Source: Breviolum minutum Mf 1.05b.01
Lineage: Eukaryota; Sar; Dinophyceae; Suessiales; Symbiodiniaceae
Assembly: GCA_000507305.1 (NCBI GenBank)
Contig: DF240098.1
Span: forward strand, 62,001-126,000
Direction of reading: 5' to 3'
DNA length: 64,000 nucleotides
Made by a program: the position numbers and the translations under genes. This document shows, in pieces, positions 47,968-57,000 of the stretch (position 1 is the first letter of the stretch; each line of letters begins with the position of its first letter). The notes below the pieces were generated by a model, which saw nothing but the letters and a program-made list of their open reading frames with translations, was not told the origin of the DNA and did no database searches.

Positions 47968-50963
47968 TGTTTTCTTAGGGTTGCTCTTCGGAGTCTATCA
48001 TGGTTATCCATCTCCACAAATGCTCTGCGAGCCAGTTCGCGTTTGGCCAGTTGTTGGCGGAAGGCTACCCCCTCCGGTGAATCACTGGCAGCGAGGTAAT
48101 GGGCTGCATCAGGATGGTCGCTACTGTTTGTGGCTGGAAGTTTTCTACTCTTTCCTAAAACCAAGATCTCTGGGGTGTACCCTTTGTGACGGGCTAGTGA
48201 GTTCTTTGCGGCACAATGGTCAAGTGCAGTTGCAAACTCCGTATCATGAAGTATGGCCTTTTCATGATCAAACTTTTGAAGCATGTGCTGAAGGATATCA
48301 CCGTGTCTTTCAGTCTTTCCTAATTGCCAATGAGCATATGCCGCGATGGGACGAAGCTGGATGTCTTCGCTCTGAGCTAGATTACTGAATTGTTCTGAAC
48401 AAAGACCAGATTCATTATCAATGATCATTTGTTTACAGGGCCCTGCCCAGTGCAACCATGCTTGACGAAAACCCTCGAAGAGACTCAGAGCATCGGTTTG
48501 ATGCACCTGAACTGCTTGGTGAAAGTTCGTAGCTGCATCAATGAAATGAATACACTTGAATTGCTTTCCATGTTTGCTGGTCCACACTATCAAATCACAA
48601 CCGATGCAGTCATTGAACTCTCTATCTTCGGGTAGCGTGGCGGGTCTAGCTCTTTTGGGCTGGCTCAGTTCATGACATGTGCTGCAATGGAAATCAGGAA
48701 TGGCATCAATCAAGCGACTATCAACGTTCTGTCCTTTCAAAACGTTCATCAATTTTGATGCTCCGGGATGGCCAAGGTTCTTATGTATTTTTCTAATCCA
48801 TTGTTGTTCTTCTTTTGACAGTGCTCGGAATTTTTCTCCATGCTCAACATGTTTTGTCTCTGTTAGCTCTTCTCCGTTTTTCACCTCTACGTCCTGTTCT
48901 GGAAACAATTCCTTTTCGAACTCTCGAAGGGCTTCATCTTTTTCGGTTAACTTCTTCTTCTTGGCACTTTCTTCTTCTTCGTTTTCTCTGATGGGATGTT
49001 CTCTCTTGTTTGATGATCTTGATGATTCTATTCCTTTTGCAAACACAGTAATCATCATTCTCATGGGTTCACACTTGGAAATAACTTGTCGATTACTCCA
49101 ATTTTCCCAATCTTCCCATTGCTGATTATCAAAAACCTGTCCATTTCGCATGGCTCCAAACGAACGGCGATATGGTGCTTCACCTCTTCTCACATTCACT
49201 GGGCACTTGCGAAAACGATCAATCCCCTTGCTTATCTCAATGACTCTGACTTGGTATTGAGGAAACATCCTTTGGACAGTATGAAAGAAATCCCCACCTT
49301 CAAGAACTATTTTTCCAACGCGGGGTGCAATCTTTTGTCCTTCACTAATCAAATGGTCTATTGTGAGTTCCGGTGGTGGCACTGTATCTCCTGGCAACGA
49401 AGTTGGTTCTGGAAACTCTGCGGGCCGTGGCTGCTTCTCTTCTAAGCGACGACGCTTTTGAAAGGGAGCCTCGGCTTCGATGTCCTCACCTGCATTCACA
49501 TCCCATTGGATCGGTGTTTGACGATGTTCTTGAACACTCTTGCTCGCATCAAAGGCTCGAAGGATTTTCTTAGCAAAGGTGTGTGTATACAGTTCTGAAT
49601 ACTTGGATACAGCTTCCCTGTGACCTTGATTGGTTACGTAACTTCCGGCCACATGATCGTGTTCATGATCGTGCTGGCATCGCCATTGTTGAACTGTCCT
49701 ATGAACAATCGGGGAAGTGGTGATTATTTGCGTGCCCTTCTGCATCAACCTTTTACTTTCAGGGTGAGTCAGTTTCCCAGCAACACACATATCGCACCGA
49801 GCTAGAAGTGCATTGTCAAGAATGACCCTCAGTGGTTCCTCATACAACATGTCCGACCCAACGGGTTGTTCCAAGTGAAAGTGATAACTCGGACCGCGAT
49901 GAGTTTGCAGTTCAAAGATCGCCGCACACAGAAGCAAATGCACAAGATCATCCTCACGAGCCTGCATGATCTTCAAAGCAGTCTCTGTGGATCGGCTGGC
50001 GTTGAACTGGGACCACTTGTTCCAGGCTTTGCATTTTGGAGACATCCATATGTTCCTAGGTCTATGCTTGACAATCAGATCATACAACTTACATCGGTTC
50101 TCAAAATGGCTAAGATCACCCTGACTTAAACCAAACCGAATGGCATAGGATCCTCCTTTGATGCATTGTTTGGTGAGTTGGCTTTCGGCCGAACAGTAAA
50201 CCTCAATGAGCTCACAATGTTTGGACGGTGGTTGTTCAATGTTATACCCCTTACTTTGGATATATTCCCACATCTCTTGTGCGATGTGATTTGTCATATT
50301 GACACTTGCTATGCAATTGTCCCCAAAACCATGGTGATTCCCCTCACTATGGATATTATACATTTCAACAAACGACCGGAGGATGTCCCTCTGTGCATCA
50401 GTTCCACTTACTGTGTTGTTGGATTCGCCGGAGACACCTGAGATTGGTTCTGTACAGTCAAGTGTTGCAGTTGCTGCACAATTTGGCTCAGAACGTTCTC
50501 CATCTGATCCATACGATGTTGCAGGATCATTCTCTCCTCCTGCTCCTCCATCTCGATCTCTTGCCAGCTTGCCACTGACGGAGTGGCCTTGTTCTTGGGC
50601 ATCGCCAACTTGACTCCCTTGGGAGGTTCCTTGGTTCCACTTGGCTTCTCCTCCTCGTTGGCCGACTCCGCATTCTCCAACTCCCATCCTCTCGATGTAG
50701 AGGCGGAGGTAGTGCACAAATTCCATGTGCTTGGGGTTCTTGGATTCCCCGTAGAGACCCAGAAACCACTGGCAATATCCGGGATCGTTGTGGACCACTT
50801 CGTGGAACGGTGTTCCAAGTTTGGCTTGACCAAAGCGAATTGGTAGTTCTTGAAGTTGATGCATCGACATGGCATTGAGACGAGCCAAGGTGTCCTCCTC
50901 CTTCTCTTGGCCGCGAACTTTCTTGAAGCGGTCGGCAAGATTGGTCGACATCTTGGGGGCCAT
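47874..50963 (-). CDS. Copia pol: accessory region, methyltransferase-like domain, integrase
   Basis: An ATG in strong context (GCCATGG) at 50963 opens 1029 codons; the frame is open a little further upstream. Residues 41-68 (RFGQAKLG then DPGYCQWFL) resemble the small C-terminal domain of exodeoxyribonuclease X. Residues about 94-185 are probably out of frame, and the plausible protein is in the neighbouring frame. Residues 250-370 look like a methyltransferase fold: IEVYC (253-257), GDL (282-284), SPKC with Cys 311, and LEQP (364-367). The integrase follows: HHCC zinc site at His 727, His 732, Cys 760 and Cys 763, then catalytic Asp 790, Asp 849 and Glu 885, an exact DD35E spacing. A basic KRRRLEEK stretch could be a nuclear signal. 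The frame ends inside the integrase C-terminal domain. Confidence 0.9.
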   Translation of the reverse strand: MAPKMSTNLADRFKKVRGQEKEEDTLARLNAMSMHQLQELPIRFGQAKLGTPFHEVVHNDPGYCQWFLGLYGESKNPKHMEFVHYLRLYIERMGVGECGVGQRGGEAKWNQGTSQGSQVGDAQEQGHSVSGKLARDRDGGAGGENDPATSYGSDGERSEPNCAATATLDCTEPISGVSGESNNTVSGTDAQRDILRSFVEMYNIHSEGNHHGFGDNCIASVNMTNHIAQEMWEYIQSKGYNIEQPPSKHCELIEVYCSAESQLTKQCIKGGSYAIRFGLSQGDLSHFENRCKLYDLIVKHRPRNIWMSPKCKAWNKWSQFNASRSTETALKIMQAREDDLVHLLLCAAIFELQTHRGPSYHFHLEQPVGSDMLYEEPLRVILDNALLARCDMCVAGKLTHPESKRLMQKGTQIITTSPIVHRTVQQWRCQHDHEHDHVAGSYVTNQGHREAVSKYSELYTHTFAKKILRAFDASKSVQEHRQTPIQWDVNAGEDIEAEAPFQKRRRLEEKQPRPAEFPEPTSLPGDTVPPPELTIDHLISEGQKIAPRVGKIVLEGGDFFHTVQRMFPQYQVRVIEISKGIDRFRKCPVNVRRGEAPYRRSFGAMRNGQVFDNQQWEDWENWSNRQVISKCEPMRMMITVFAKGIESSRSSNKREHPIRENEEEESAKKKKLTEKDEALREFEKELFPEQDVEVKNGEELTETKHVEHGEKFRALSKEEQQWIRKIHKNLGHPGASKLMNVLKGQNVDSRLIDAIPDFHCSTCHELSQPKRARPATLPEDREFNDCIGCDLIVWTSKHGKQFKCIHFIDAATNFHQAVQVHQTDALSLFEGFRQAWLHWAGPCKQMIIDNESGLCSEQFSNLAQSEDIQLRPIAAYAHWQLGKTERHGDILQHMLQKFDHEKAILHDTEFATALDHCAAKNSLARHKGYTPEILVLGKSRKLPATNSSDHPDAAHYLAASDSPEGVAFRQQLAKRELARRAFVEMDNHDRLRRATLRKHCPHRGHHQSGVRVMFWKPGQGGVDGWVQHK
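50408..50938 (-). CDS. Third overlapping frame with coiled coil
   Basis: This frame overlaps both gag-protease and pol. Its second half looks like real protein: WELENAESANEEEKPSG and then a Gln/Glu-rich heptad-like stretch (RMILQHRMDQMENVLSQIV) ending in NPTTQ and a stop. In the pol frame the same bases give Gly/Ser-rich low complexity. The likely protein therefore runs in the pol frame to about 50700, then in this frame to about 50415, then back in the pol frame. Extra bases in a short G run near 50690 would account for the first switch. The first half of this frame is probably noise. Confidence 0.55.
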   Translation of the reverse strand: MPTASRKFAAKRRRRTPWLVSMPCRCINFKNYQFALVKPNLEHRSTKWSTTIPDIASGFWVSTGNPRTPSTWNLCTTSASTSRGWELENAESANEEEKPSGTKEPPKGVKLAMPKNKATPSVASWQEIEMEEQEERMILQHRMDQMENVLSQIVQQLQHLTVQNQSQVSPANPTTQ

Positions 50964-53160
50964 GGCGATGGATACCTTCGGGATTGAGGTGGTCACTTTC
51001 AACAGGGCTGTCACACGATCTTTCGGGCCGAAGACTCGATTTCACGAAAGTGGAGTCTTTGGCAGTGGATTCCGACAACTGCTGGGCATGACTTTTATCA
51101 CCTGTCCTTATCAAACCTTTGGTCTCAAACAAATTCTCTGATGAAGGTGGGTTGGAATTCTCAGCATCTTCAGAAGTGTGAAACACGAGTGACTGCGAAC
51201 TGAGATTGCTCGGTGGAGCATTCTTTTTGGCTGCCATGGTGATGAGTTCACACATGTCCATCAGGAAAAGTTTTCGGCTTGACAGGTGAAGAGGAACCGT
51301 ACACTGCAAAACGCGAAAGTGGACCTGCTGTTTATCAGTGTCGATCAATGCTTTCAGATTTCGGAACAAATTATTGGATATGAGGAATGGAGTGTGGCTT
51401 TCAACAATAGCTATCTTTATCCATATCGGTCCGACAGGTATATAGAGTGCTTGCTTACATTCCACGGTTCCATTGTTTCCAAACCGAAAGGTCATGTTAA
51501 CGGCTCCCACAGGATGTCTCTCTTGAGTTTCAAGAGGCAACGACTTCAAAAACTCTTCGACTAACTGCCGACCCATCACTGTTTGTGATGCTCCTAGATC
51601 TACTATGCCAAAAGAATCATGACTTGCAAAACATGTGATATGGTGGTCATCATGAGGCAACGATTCTTGATTATTCTTGGGTCGGTCTAAGTCCGTCGTG
51701 AGATGCACTATGGAAGATATCGACTTGATACTTTCCTCAACTACCTCCTGCTTACCGATCTTATTGGCAGAGGGGGTGGTGACATTACAGGCTTCAGGAT
51801 CAGTTTTCTTCCTGGTCAGGGTTTGAAATCCAATGGGAATCCTTCTCAACAAATTTTTGCAGTCTTGACGAAAACTGGTGTTATTGTTGGGAACCCTTTG
51901 TGGATTATGATTTATGGTATAGCCCTTTTTTCCAACTATCCCGGCCTCGACAACATTGGCTTCGTGATTGGCGACTTCTTGATCATAGTCTTGAAAGTCC
52001 TCAGGAAGCGAGAAGAGCACGTCATCCATGTCCTCCTCGACATTCTCTGGCATCATGGTATTGGCAACGTGTTGCTGGGCTCGTTGCTGATTCTTCTGAC
52101 GAACGGCTGCTAACTGATCTGCTGGCACGGGGCATTCTGCTTTCCAGTGTCCACGCTGCAAGCAGCGTCTGCAGTCCGATTCAGCTATCCTCTGGGAAAG
52201 AGGTTTTCTGTTTTTCCCCTTTCCTCGTCCCTTGCCCATGCTTTTGCCCTTGCCAATGGGCCAAAACCCTCGATACTTTGACTTTTCTAACAGCCTCTTC
52301 CGGGCCTCAACGTAAGACGTCATGTATGCAGACATCTCTTCGCTGCCCTGAATGGTGTCGATCAATTGGTCCTCGAATTGAGCCATCAGGATGGCGTCTT
52401 CATCACCGTCAGCAATGTACGCATCCAAGAAACTCTCAATGTTGTCACTGTTGTCCACTGTCCCCAAGTATGCTTCTTCTCCGGTTGTTGTTGCTTCATC
52501 GTCCATCTCATGGACATGGTTGACGTCGTATGTCTTGGTCCGTTGTGAAGACTTCGCTACACCCTGAACATCTTGAAAGAAACGCGACCCCAACATGCGA
52601 ATTGAAGATGTTACCTTCGTGTAATCCAGCGTGCCCCCACTGTCCACGATCACCTTCTTCTTGTCTTCTGCCGATAACCCTGAGTTTCGTAGCAGAATGT
52701 AACTTCGCATGTCAGCAAACGTAGCCCCTTGACTCAGCACATCCTCGAACAAAATCTCGTGTCGTGCAAGATATGATTCGTTCGTTTCATCAGATCGCTG
52801 ATTGGTTGCGTAAATCGCTTTCTCAAATCGTTCATACTTGTTTTCAAGAACCGTTTTCCCCCAGACCCCGCCCAGGGTATTGACAAGGAGTTCCACTCCT
52901 TTCCTGTCGTTGGTCTTGAGTTTTGCCGCGTCGAGGCGGATCAGCTTTTGGAACGCTGATCCTTCGCACAGCAAAGCTGCCCGAGGAGCTAACTGTGAAA
53001 GGTGCTCTTGAGGCCACATCTGTGACAAAAACTGCATCTTCCTTGAATACTCCGTCAGGTCTGTGATCCCCGGCTTAAAAGCCGGAATCAAATGCCATGG
53101 CAACGTAGAGTTGCCATAGCCTGCCCCCGTGGCAGAGCTTGACGTTTCACCTGTCTCCAT
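50527..53160 (-). CDS. Copia Gag and aspartic protease
   Basis: The ATG at 53160 follows the primer-binding site by about 60 bp. Residues 25-300 are the structural Gag region, which forms the particle around element RNA. A basic GKGK-rich segment (303-320) precedes a retroviral-type zinc knuckle, Cys 330, Cys 333, His 338 and Cys 343 (CX2CX4HX4C), for RNA binding. The protease follows, with FGIVDLGASQTVMG and catalytic Asp 521. The second position of the D-[ST]-G triad is Leu here, which is unusual. The frame stays open to residue 877, but from about residue 705 the sequence is Arg/Ser/Pro-rich and overlaps the better pol frame, so true Gag-protease probably ends near 51020. Passing to pol from there needs a +1 shift, as in yeast Ty1. 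Confidence 0.92.
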   Translation of the reverse strand: METGETSSSATGAGYGNSTLPWHLIPAFKPGITDLTEYSRKMQFLSQMWPQEHLSQLAPRAALLCEGSAFQKLIRLDAAKLKTNDRKGVELLVNTLGGVWGKTVLENKYERFEKAIYATNQRSDETNESYLARHEILFEDVLSQGATFADMRSYILLRNSGLSAEDKKKVIVDSGGTLDYTKVTSSIRMLGSRFFQDVQGVAKSSQRTKTYDVNHVHEMDDEATTTGEEAYLGTVDNSDNIESFLDAYIADGDEDAILMAQFEDQLIDTIQGSEEMSAYMTSYVEARKRLLEKSKYRGFWPIGKGKSMGKGRGKGKNRKPLSQRIAESDCRRCLQRGHWKAECPVPADQLAAVRQKNQQRAQQHVANTMMPENVEEDMDDVLFSLPEDFQDYDQEVANHEANVVEAGIVGKKGYTINHNPQRVPNNNTSFRQDCKNLLRRIPIGFQTLTRKKTDPEACNVTTPSANKIGKQEVVEESIKSISSIVHLTTDLDRPKNNQESLPHDDHHITCFASHDSFGIVDLGASQTVMGRQLVEEFLKSLPLETQERHPVGAVNMTFRFGNNGTVECKQALYIPVGPIWIKIAIVESHTPFLISNNLFRNLKALIDTDKQQVHFRVLQCTVPLHLSSRKLFLMDMCELITMAAKKNAPPSNLSSQSLVFHTSEDAENSNPPSSENLFETKGLIRTGDKSHAQQLSESTAKDSTFVKSSLRPERSCDSPVESDHLNPEGIHRHGPQDVDQSCRPLQESSRPREGGGHLGSSQCHVDASTSRTTNSLWSSQTWNTVPRSGPQRSRILPVVSGSLRGIQEPQAHGICALPPPLHREDGSWRMRSRPTRRRSQVEPRNLPRESSWRCPRTRPLRQWQAGKRSRWRSRRRE

Positions 53161-53219
53161 CTTCAGTCACTGTTCACTCGCCCCAGATCTCTCCTTTCCA
53201 GGCAGGTAGCCCGAGGAGT

Positions 53220-53235
53220 CTCGGCTCCGCTACCA
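53220..53235 (-). other. Primer-binding site, initiator methionine tRNA
   Basis: On the - strand, one base after the 5' LTR, the sequence is TGGTAGCGGAGCCGAG. It complements a tRNA 3' end of form CTCGGCTCCGCTACCA, which fits a eukaryotic initiator tRNA-Met acceptor arm and T-stem strand. Copia elements commonly use this primer. Confidence 0.85.
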
Positions 53236-53236
53236 A

Positions 53237-53567
53237 TGTTGAATCCACTGAAGATTGACTGTAACCAGTTGTTGTTGCCAAAACGCTAAAACACCCAAAC
53301 GTAATCACCCTCCTAGTGATTGCCCCTTGTCACCGTTTGACTCACTCCAAAAGGTTCTACCAGTGAAAACACGCTGCCCCAGCTGTTTTTCCTCACCAGA
53401 CCATGGCACGACTTGCCAACGTCACCTAAACCCCCTCTGGAAACCCTTTTGTCGAGAGAGACAACGAAAACAGTTTCGGGCCACAAATGTCGCCAAGTTC
53501 CAAGTTACACGAAGCTGGATACCTGACAGTGCAAATGACCAGGGATAGTTGGAATTGGAAAATCACA
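53237..53567 (-). repeat. 5' LTR of the copia element
   Basis: 331 bp direct repeat of 44957-45287 with two mismatches. It carries the element's promoter by definition of the family, but I could not identify TATA or start-site sequences with confidence. Confidence 0.95.
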
Positions 53568-53612
53568 ATATATATATATATTTAAATATACATATAATAT
53601 ACATAGTGGTTT
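53568..53612. repeat. AT microsatellite, right flank of the retrotransposon
   Basis: ATATAT alternation followed by TTTAAATATACATATAAT, continuous in character with the (AT)10 on the left flank. Confidence 0.8.
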
Positions 53613-53779
53613 ATCGCTCCGGATTCTACTTCCCCGTAGTAGGGACTTGTCTAATTTGAGATGATCAGTGGAATCCCTTTGCAACAGTCGGTACCATGGG
53701 ATCACCGAAAAGGTGGTTTGTTGCCACTCAGTTGGGGTCACTGGTCTTGCTTTGACTGCTGGATCATCCGGATCTTCAG

Positions 53780-54006
53780 GTCATCAACAGCGCGACTTCA
53801 CGGAGGTGATTCGTCAGACCAAGGAAAAGCTTATCACGTTACAAGCAAAGATTGTGCAGGCGAAAGGGTCCCATTGGGTCAACGAAACACAGAACTTCAT
53901 TTTTCACGAACCCACGGACCAAGACCTGGTAGTGACAGACAGTGATAGATGCAAAAAACCATGCCGCACCCTATCATTTGAGACCTTTTCCAACAAATCC
54001 GCATGA
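53780..54006 (+). CDS. Candidate host exon beyond the retrotransposon
   Basis: After an AG acceptor at 53778-53779 the + frame reads HQQRDFTEVIRQTKEKLITL and QAKIVQAKGSHWVNE, charged and helical like the tail exons of the polycystin-like gene at 43062-44664. The frame is open from 53668 to a stop at 54006; the 3' exon edge is not clear. The phase does not join directly with the exon ending at 44664, so at least one exon is missing if both belong to one gene. Confidence 0.45.
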
Positions 54007-57000
54007 TGCTGCTTCGGGTGTGATCCCAAATTTGGCAACTATGTAGGAGCCAGTCCAAGTTCATCGATACCTCGTCATGCTTTTGTCTATGTTCAGCTAC
54101 GCCATGAAAAGCCATGCAGTATAGACCCATAGAGCAACAGAGAGAGTGTGTGAAGGATCCTGTACGCCGCTAGGTGACCACTACAGTGCAGGAAACTGCC
54201 GCGAGACGTGAGATTGACCAGCACATTGAGATTCAAACAGCGACAGTCAATCGCATCAAGCACCCCAGTTGCAAAGCGGCTTTGTGTTGGTACATGTTGG
54301 TACTTCTGTTTGAGTGAGCACGCGGCAAAGTTCACATAAAGTGCTGGTTTGGAATGGTTTGAACATGCTTAGTCCAGATTCTAGATGGCAACTCCTCCAG
54401 CAATTGCTTGGGAGATGGTTAACCATGAGGTTTATTAGGTTTCCATTCTTCTCCAATCAGGGCAAATTTCAAAAGGCTTTACGAGGTTGTATGCTTCATT
54501 TTCCATCCCTTGGAACACCCATGTTGCCCATTTTCTCCAGCATATCGTATATTTCGCATGTGGAAGACTTGATTTTCTAGGGACAGAAGTGAATCAAAGG
54601 GGTTGGAAGTGTACGGGAAGCAATGGTGTAACAAAGCAGGGTGTATGTATTGTTCATTAATTTTGGAACCTTTGCATTTTTTTCTAAGATTTATTGGAAG
54701 TACAGTCTATGCTCCCACAGCTGGAGTTTGGCATTTGCTAAGGAATGGAGTGCAACTGATGTGTTCAGGTCCAACAATGTCAGCCAACAAACAGGTTCTT
54801 CAAGCAAATCAATAGGCCAAAATGGCTGCTGTGAAAGGGCCCAAAAGGGGCCTCGAAAAAGTCATAGTTCCGGCAAGCACGGGGATGTGCAAAGGTGTTG
54901 GACCAGTATTCCAGCATTCCCCACATCGGATCCAGAATGTAGAGTGGTATTCCCTGATGATCCCTAGTGTCCTCAATATGTGAACATTTTGATTTGTTCG
55001 ATGTCAGAGAATTACCGATAGACGACCGTTTGTTGTGCATTTTTGTTTTTTGGATGCTGATTCTGATTGTAATTGTTGTTTTGTTGAAGTGTCAGTCAGT
55101 AAGTTTTGCCTCTCCAAGTCCAAACCCTGCAGTTGCATAGCCGTGAGATCGCTTGCCTCCTGAGTCTACACGCCTGACAGGAATTTCACAGGAGGTCACA
55201 ATGACCTGTTTTAAAAGATTCCAAAGAGAGTCATAAGAGGACTTTGCTGCGCCGTGTGCTGCAAAACGGGTCTACAAATCTTCAGAGTTATCAAGGCGGA
55301 CCTGATCATGTTCAAAGCTCTAGTTCTAGCAGTACACCGCTGGCATTTCATTCATGGCATTATTTGTTTGGGACAAATGAACAGCATAGCCCATCCATCA
55401 TGGCCTGCCATGAGTGGCCGACAACTTTGGGAGGTTGGACCTGGCAAATGCAAGATGGGCTGCAGCCGGGCCGTGGCCATAGGCACAGCAACAGAAGTTG
55501 ATGGTTGCTGATGTCGGTTGGGGATTGCTAAGCATTCAAGATGTGTCAAGACTGACAGTTGGAAAGAGCGGGTTCAGATACCGGGCTATATCGTTAAGGG
55601 TGACGGTCAATTTTTTGCATGTTTACCCTTGCAATGTTGTGATGCTCGCATGGCACAGCTTCTAAGACTTCTAAGCTATGATAAGCATACCGTATACCTA
55701 TCGAGAAGAAGTAGCCCCACTGTTACTGGAAAGGGACTGCTGTGAGGGCATGGTGATACCATACGCGGAGCCACCACATCCACCCAAGGCATTTCGGTTG
55801 ATACTTAAACCCACTACAACTGTGAGCCAGCATTGTGAAAAGAAAGATAGCAGGTCTCGAGCAGAAATTGTCTTGCTGCCATCAAATATTTATCATATGT
55901 CACGTATATATATATATACACAGATAAACATATTTACAGTATATACAAATTCTGTAAATTGGTTTTAGCACTATAGAATTATTGCAAGTTGTTCGATCTT
56001 CAACCTGTCTTTCGTGGTGTTCCTACACAACCACAATTTCCTGACCATCATTGCGCAATACCATAGCAGGTCGCGACTCCTCGGGTTTGGCACTGGACAC
56101 GTGTTGTCGGGATGCCTGAAAAGAAAACCTGATGCGGGGTTGGATGCGTTAGCTCCTGGATTACTTCAGATGAAATCTCTGTGCCAGGGATGACCTTTCG
56201 CAACCATGCGTTTTGAGATACTATGTTATCATGCCACATTGCAGCACGGTGCTCAGGTCGAGGTTGCGCCCGGGGTGAAGGCAGGAAGATGGCCTGGAGG
56301 ATTGCTAAAACAGGGAATTGCTGCTCGTTTACAAAATCCTGAGTTTTACTGTTTCCCAAAGCCCTTGTAGGTCACGACGATTTGTGTGGAAAAGATGTCG
56401 GCGATGTGACCATCCCGTGCGCTGCGACAAGGGTTTCGACCATGAATTGGTAGGTAGATGTTGTCTTCATGATCAAAGATACCCCAAGCACCCCTTGCTT
56501 TTGCATGTTATTAATATCTTTAAAAATGAGAGTAAACAAGACAGACTTTCCAGTTGACGTTGAAATTACAACCGGCATGCGAGAAAAAACAACTCTTATT
56601 TCAGCTCGCTAGCGCTCGGGGAATGTTGCAAAAGGAATCACACGTAGTATTTGGTTCAAAAAAGGATGGATCAGGCTGCACTGCAAAGGGGTAACTGCCG
56701 CAGCCTTGATTTTTCTAGCTCACACCTTTCTTGCATGTTCTTGCTCTCCAGCTCTAGTAATTACTTCCCGATGGTAGTAATTAATGAACAATTCCTCTTG
56801 TCTCTGGACTGGAGTGCCTCATTTCACTTGTTGAAGGTTTTGATCTTATTGTGTGCCCTTCCATGGAAGCAAATTTCCACTGAGGCAACACTTGTGGACA
56901 GCGCCGTGTTCTCGGCAGCTGGCTCTCCAAGGCATTTGGAACACGGAAGCCCTGCATGAATGAGATCCGAATCTGCCAAATATGGACAAGAGACTAACAA

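Larger units (their letters stand above)
44957..53567 (-). mobile_element. Ty1/copia LTR retrotransposon, 8.6 kb, antisense to host genes
   Basis: The element is bounded by 331-bp direct repeats that begin TGT and end ACA. Read on the - strand the order is: 5' LTR (53237-53567), primer-binding site, gag and protease, an extra region with a methyltransferase-like domain, integrase, reverse transcriptase with RNase H, 3' LTR (44957-45287). Integrase before reverse transcriptase defines the copia type. LTRs differ at two positions (45174/53454 and 45282/53562), about 99.4% identity, so insertion was recent. Flanks are AT microsatellite on both sides. The coding region changes frame several times, so this copy may need proteins from a sibling element, or the sequence may contain indel errors. 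Confidence 0.95.

Noticed and set aside
53220..53235. Possible tRNA gene
   Set aside because: The match covers only the acceptor and T-stem 3' half of an initiator tRNA, as expected for a primer-binding site; no anticodon or D arm is present.
54814..54830. Stretch resembling a dinoflagellate spliced-leader core (AGCCATTTTGGC on -)
   Set aside because: Only 12 bases match and the string is near-palindromic; flanking leader bases do not match and no - strand gene follows.
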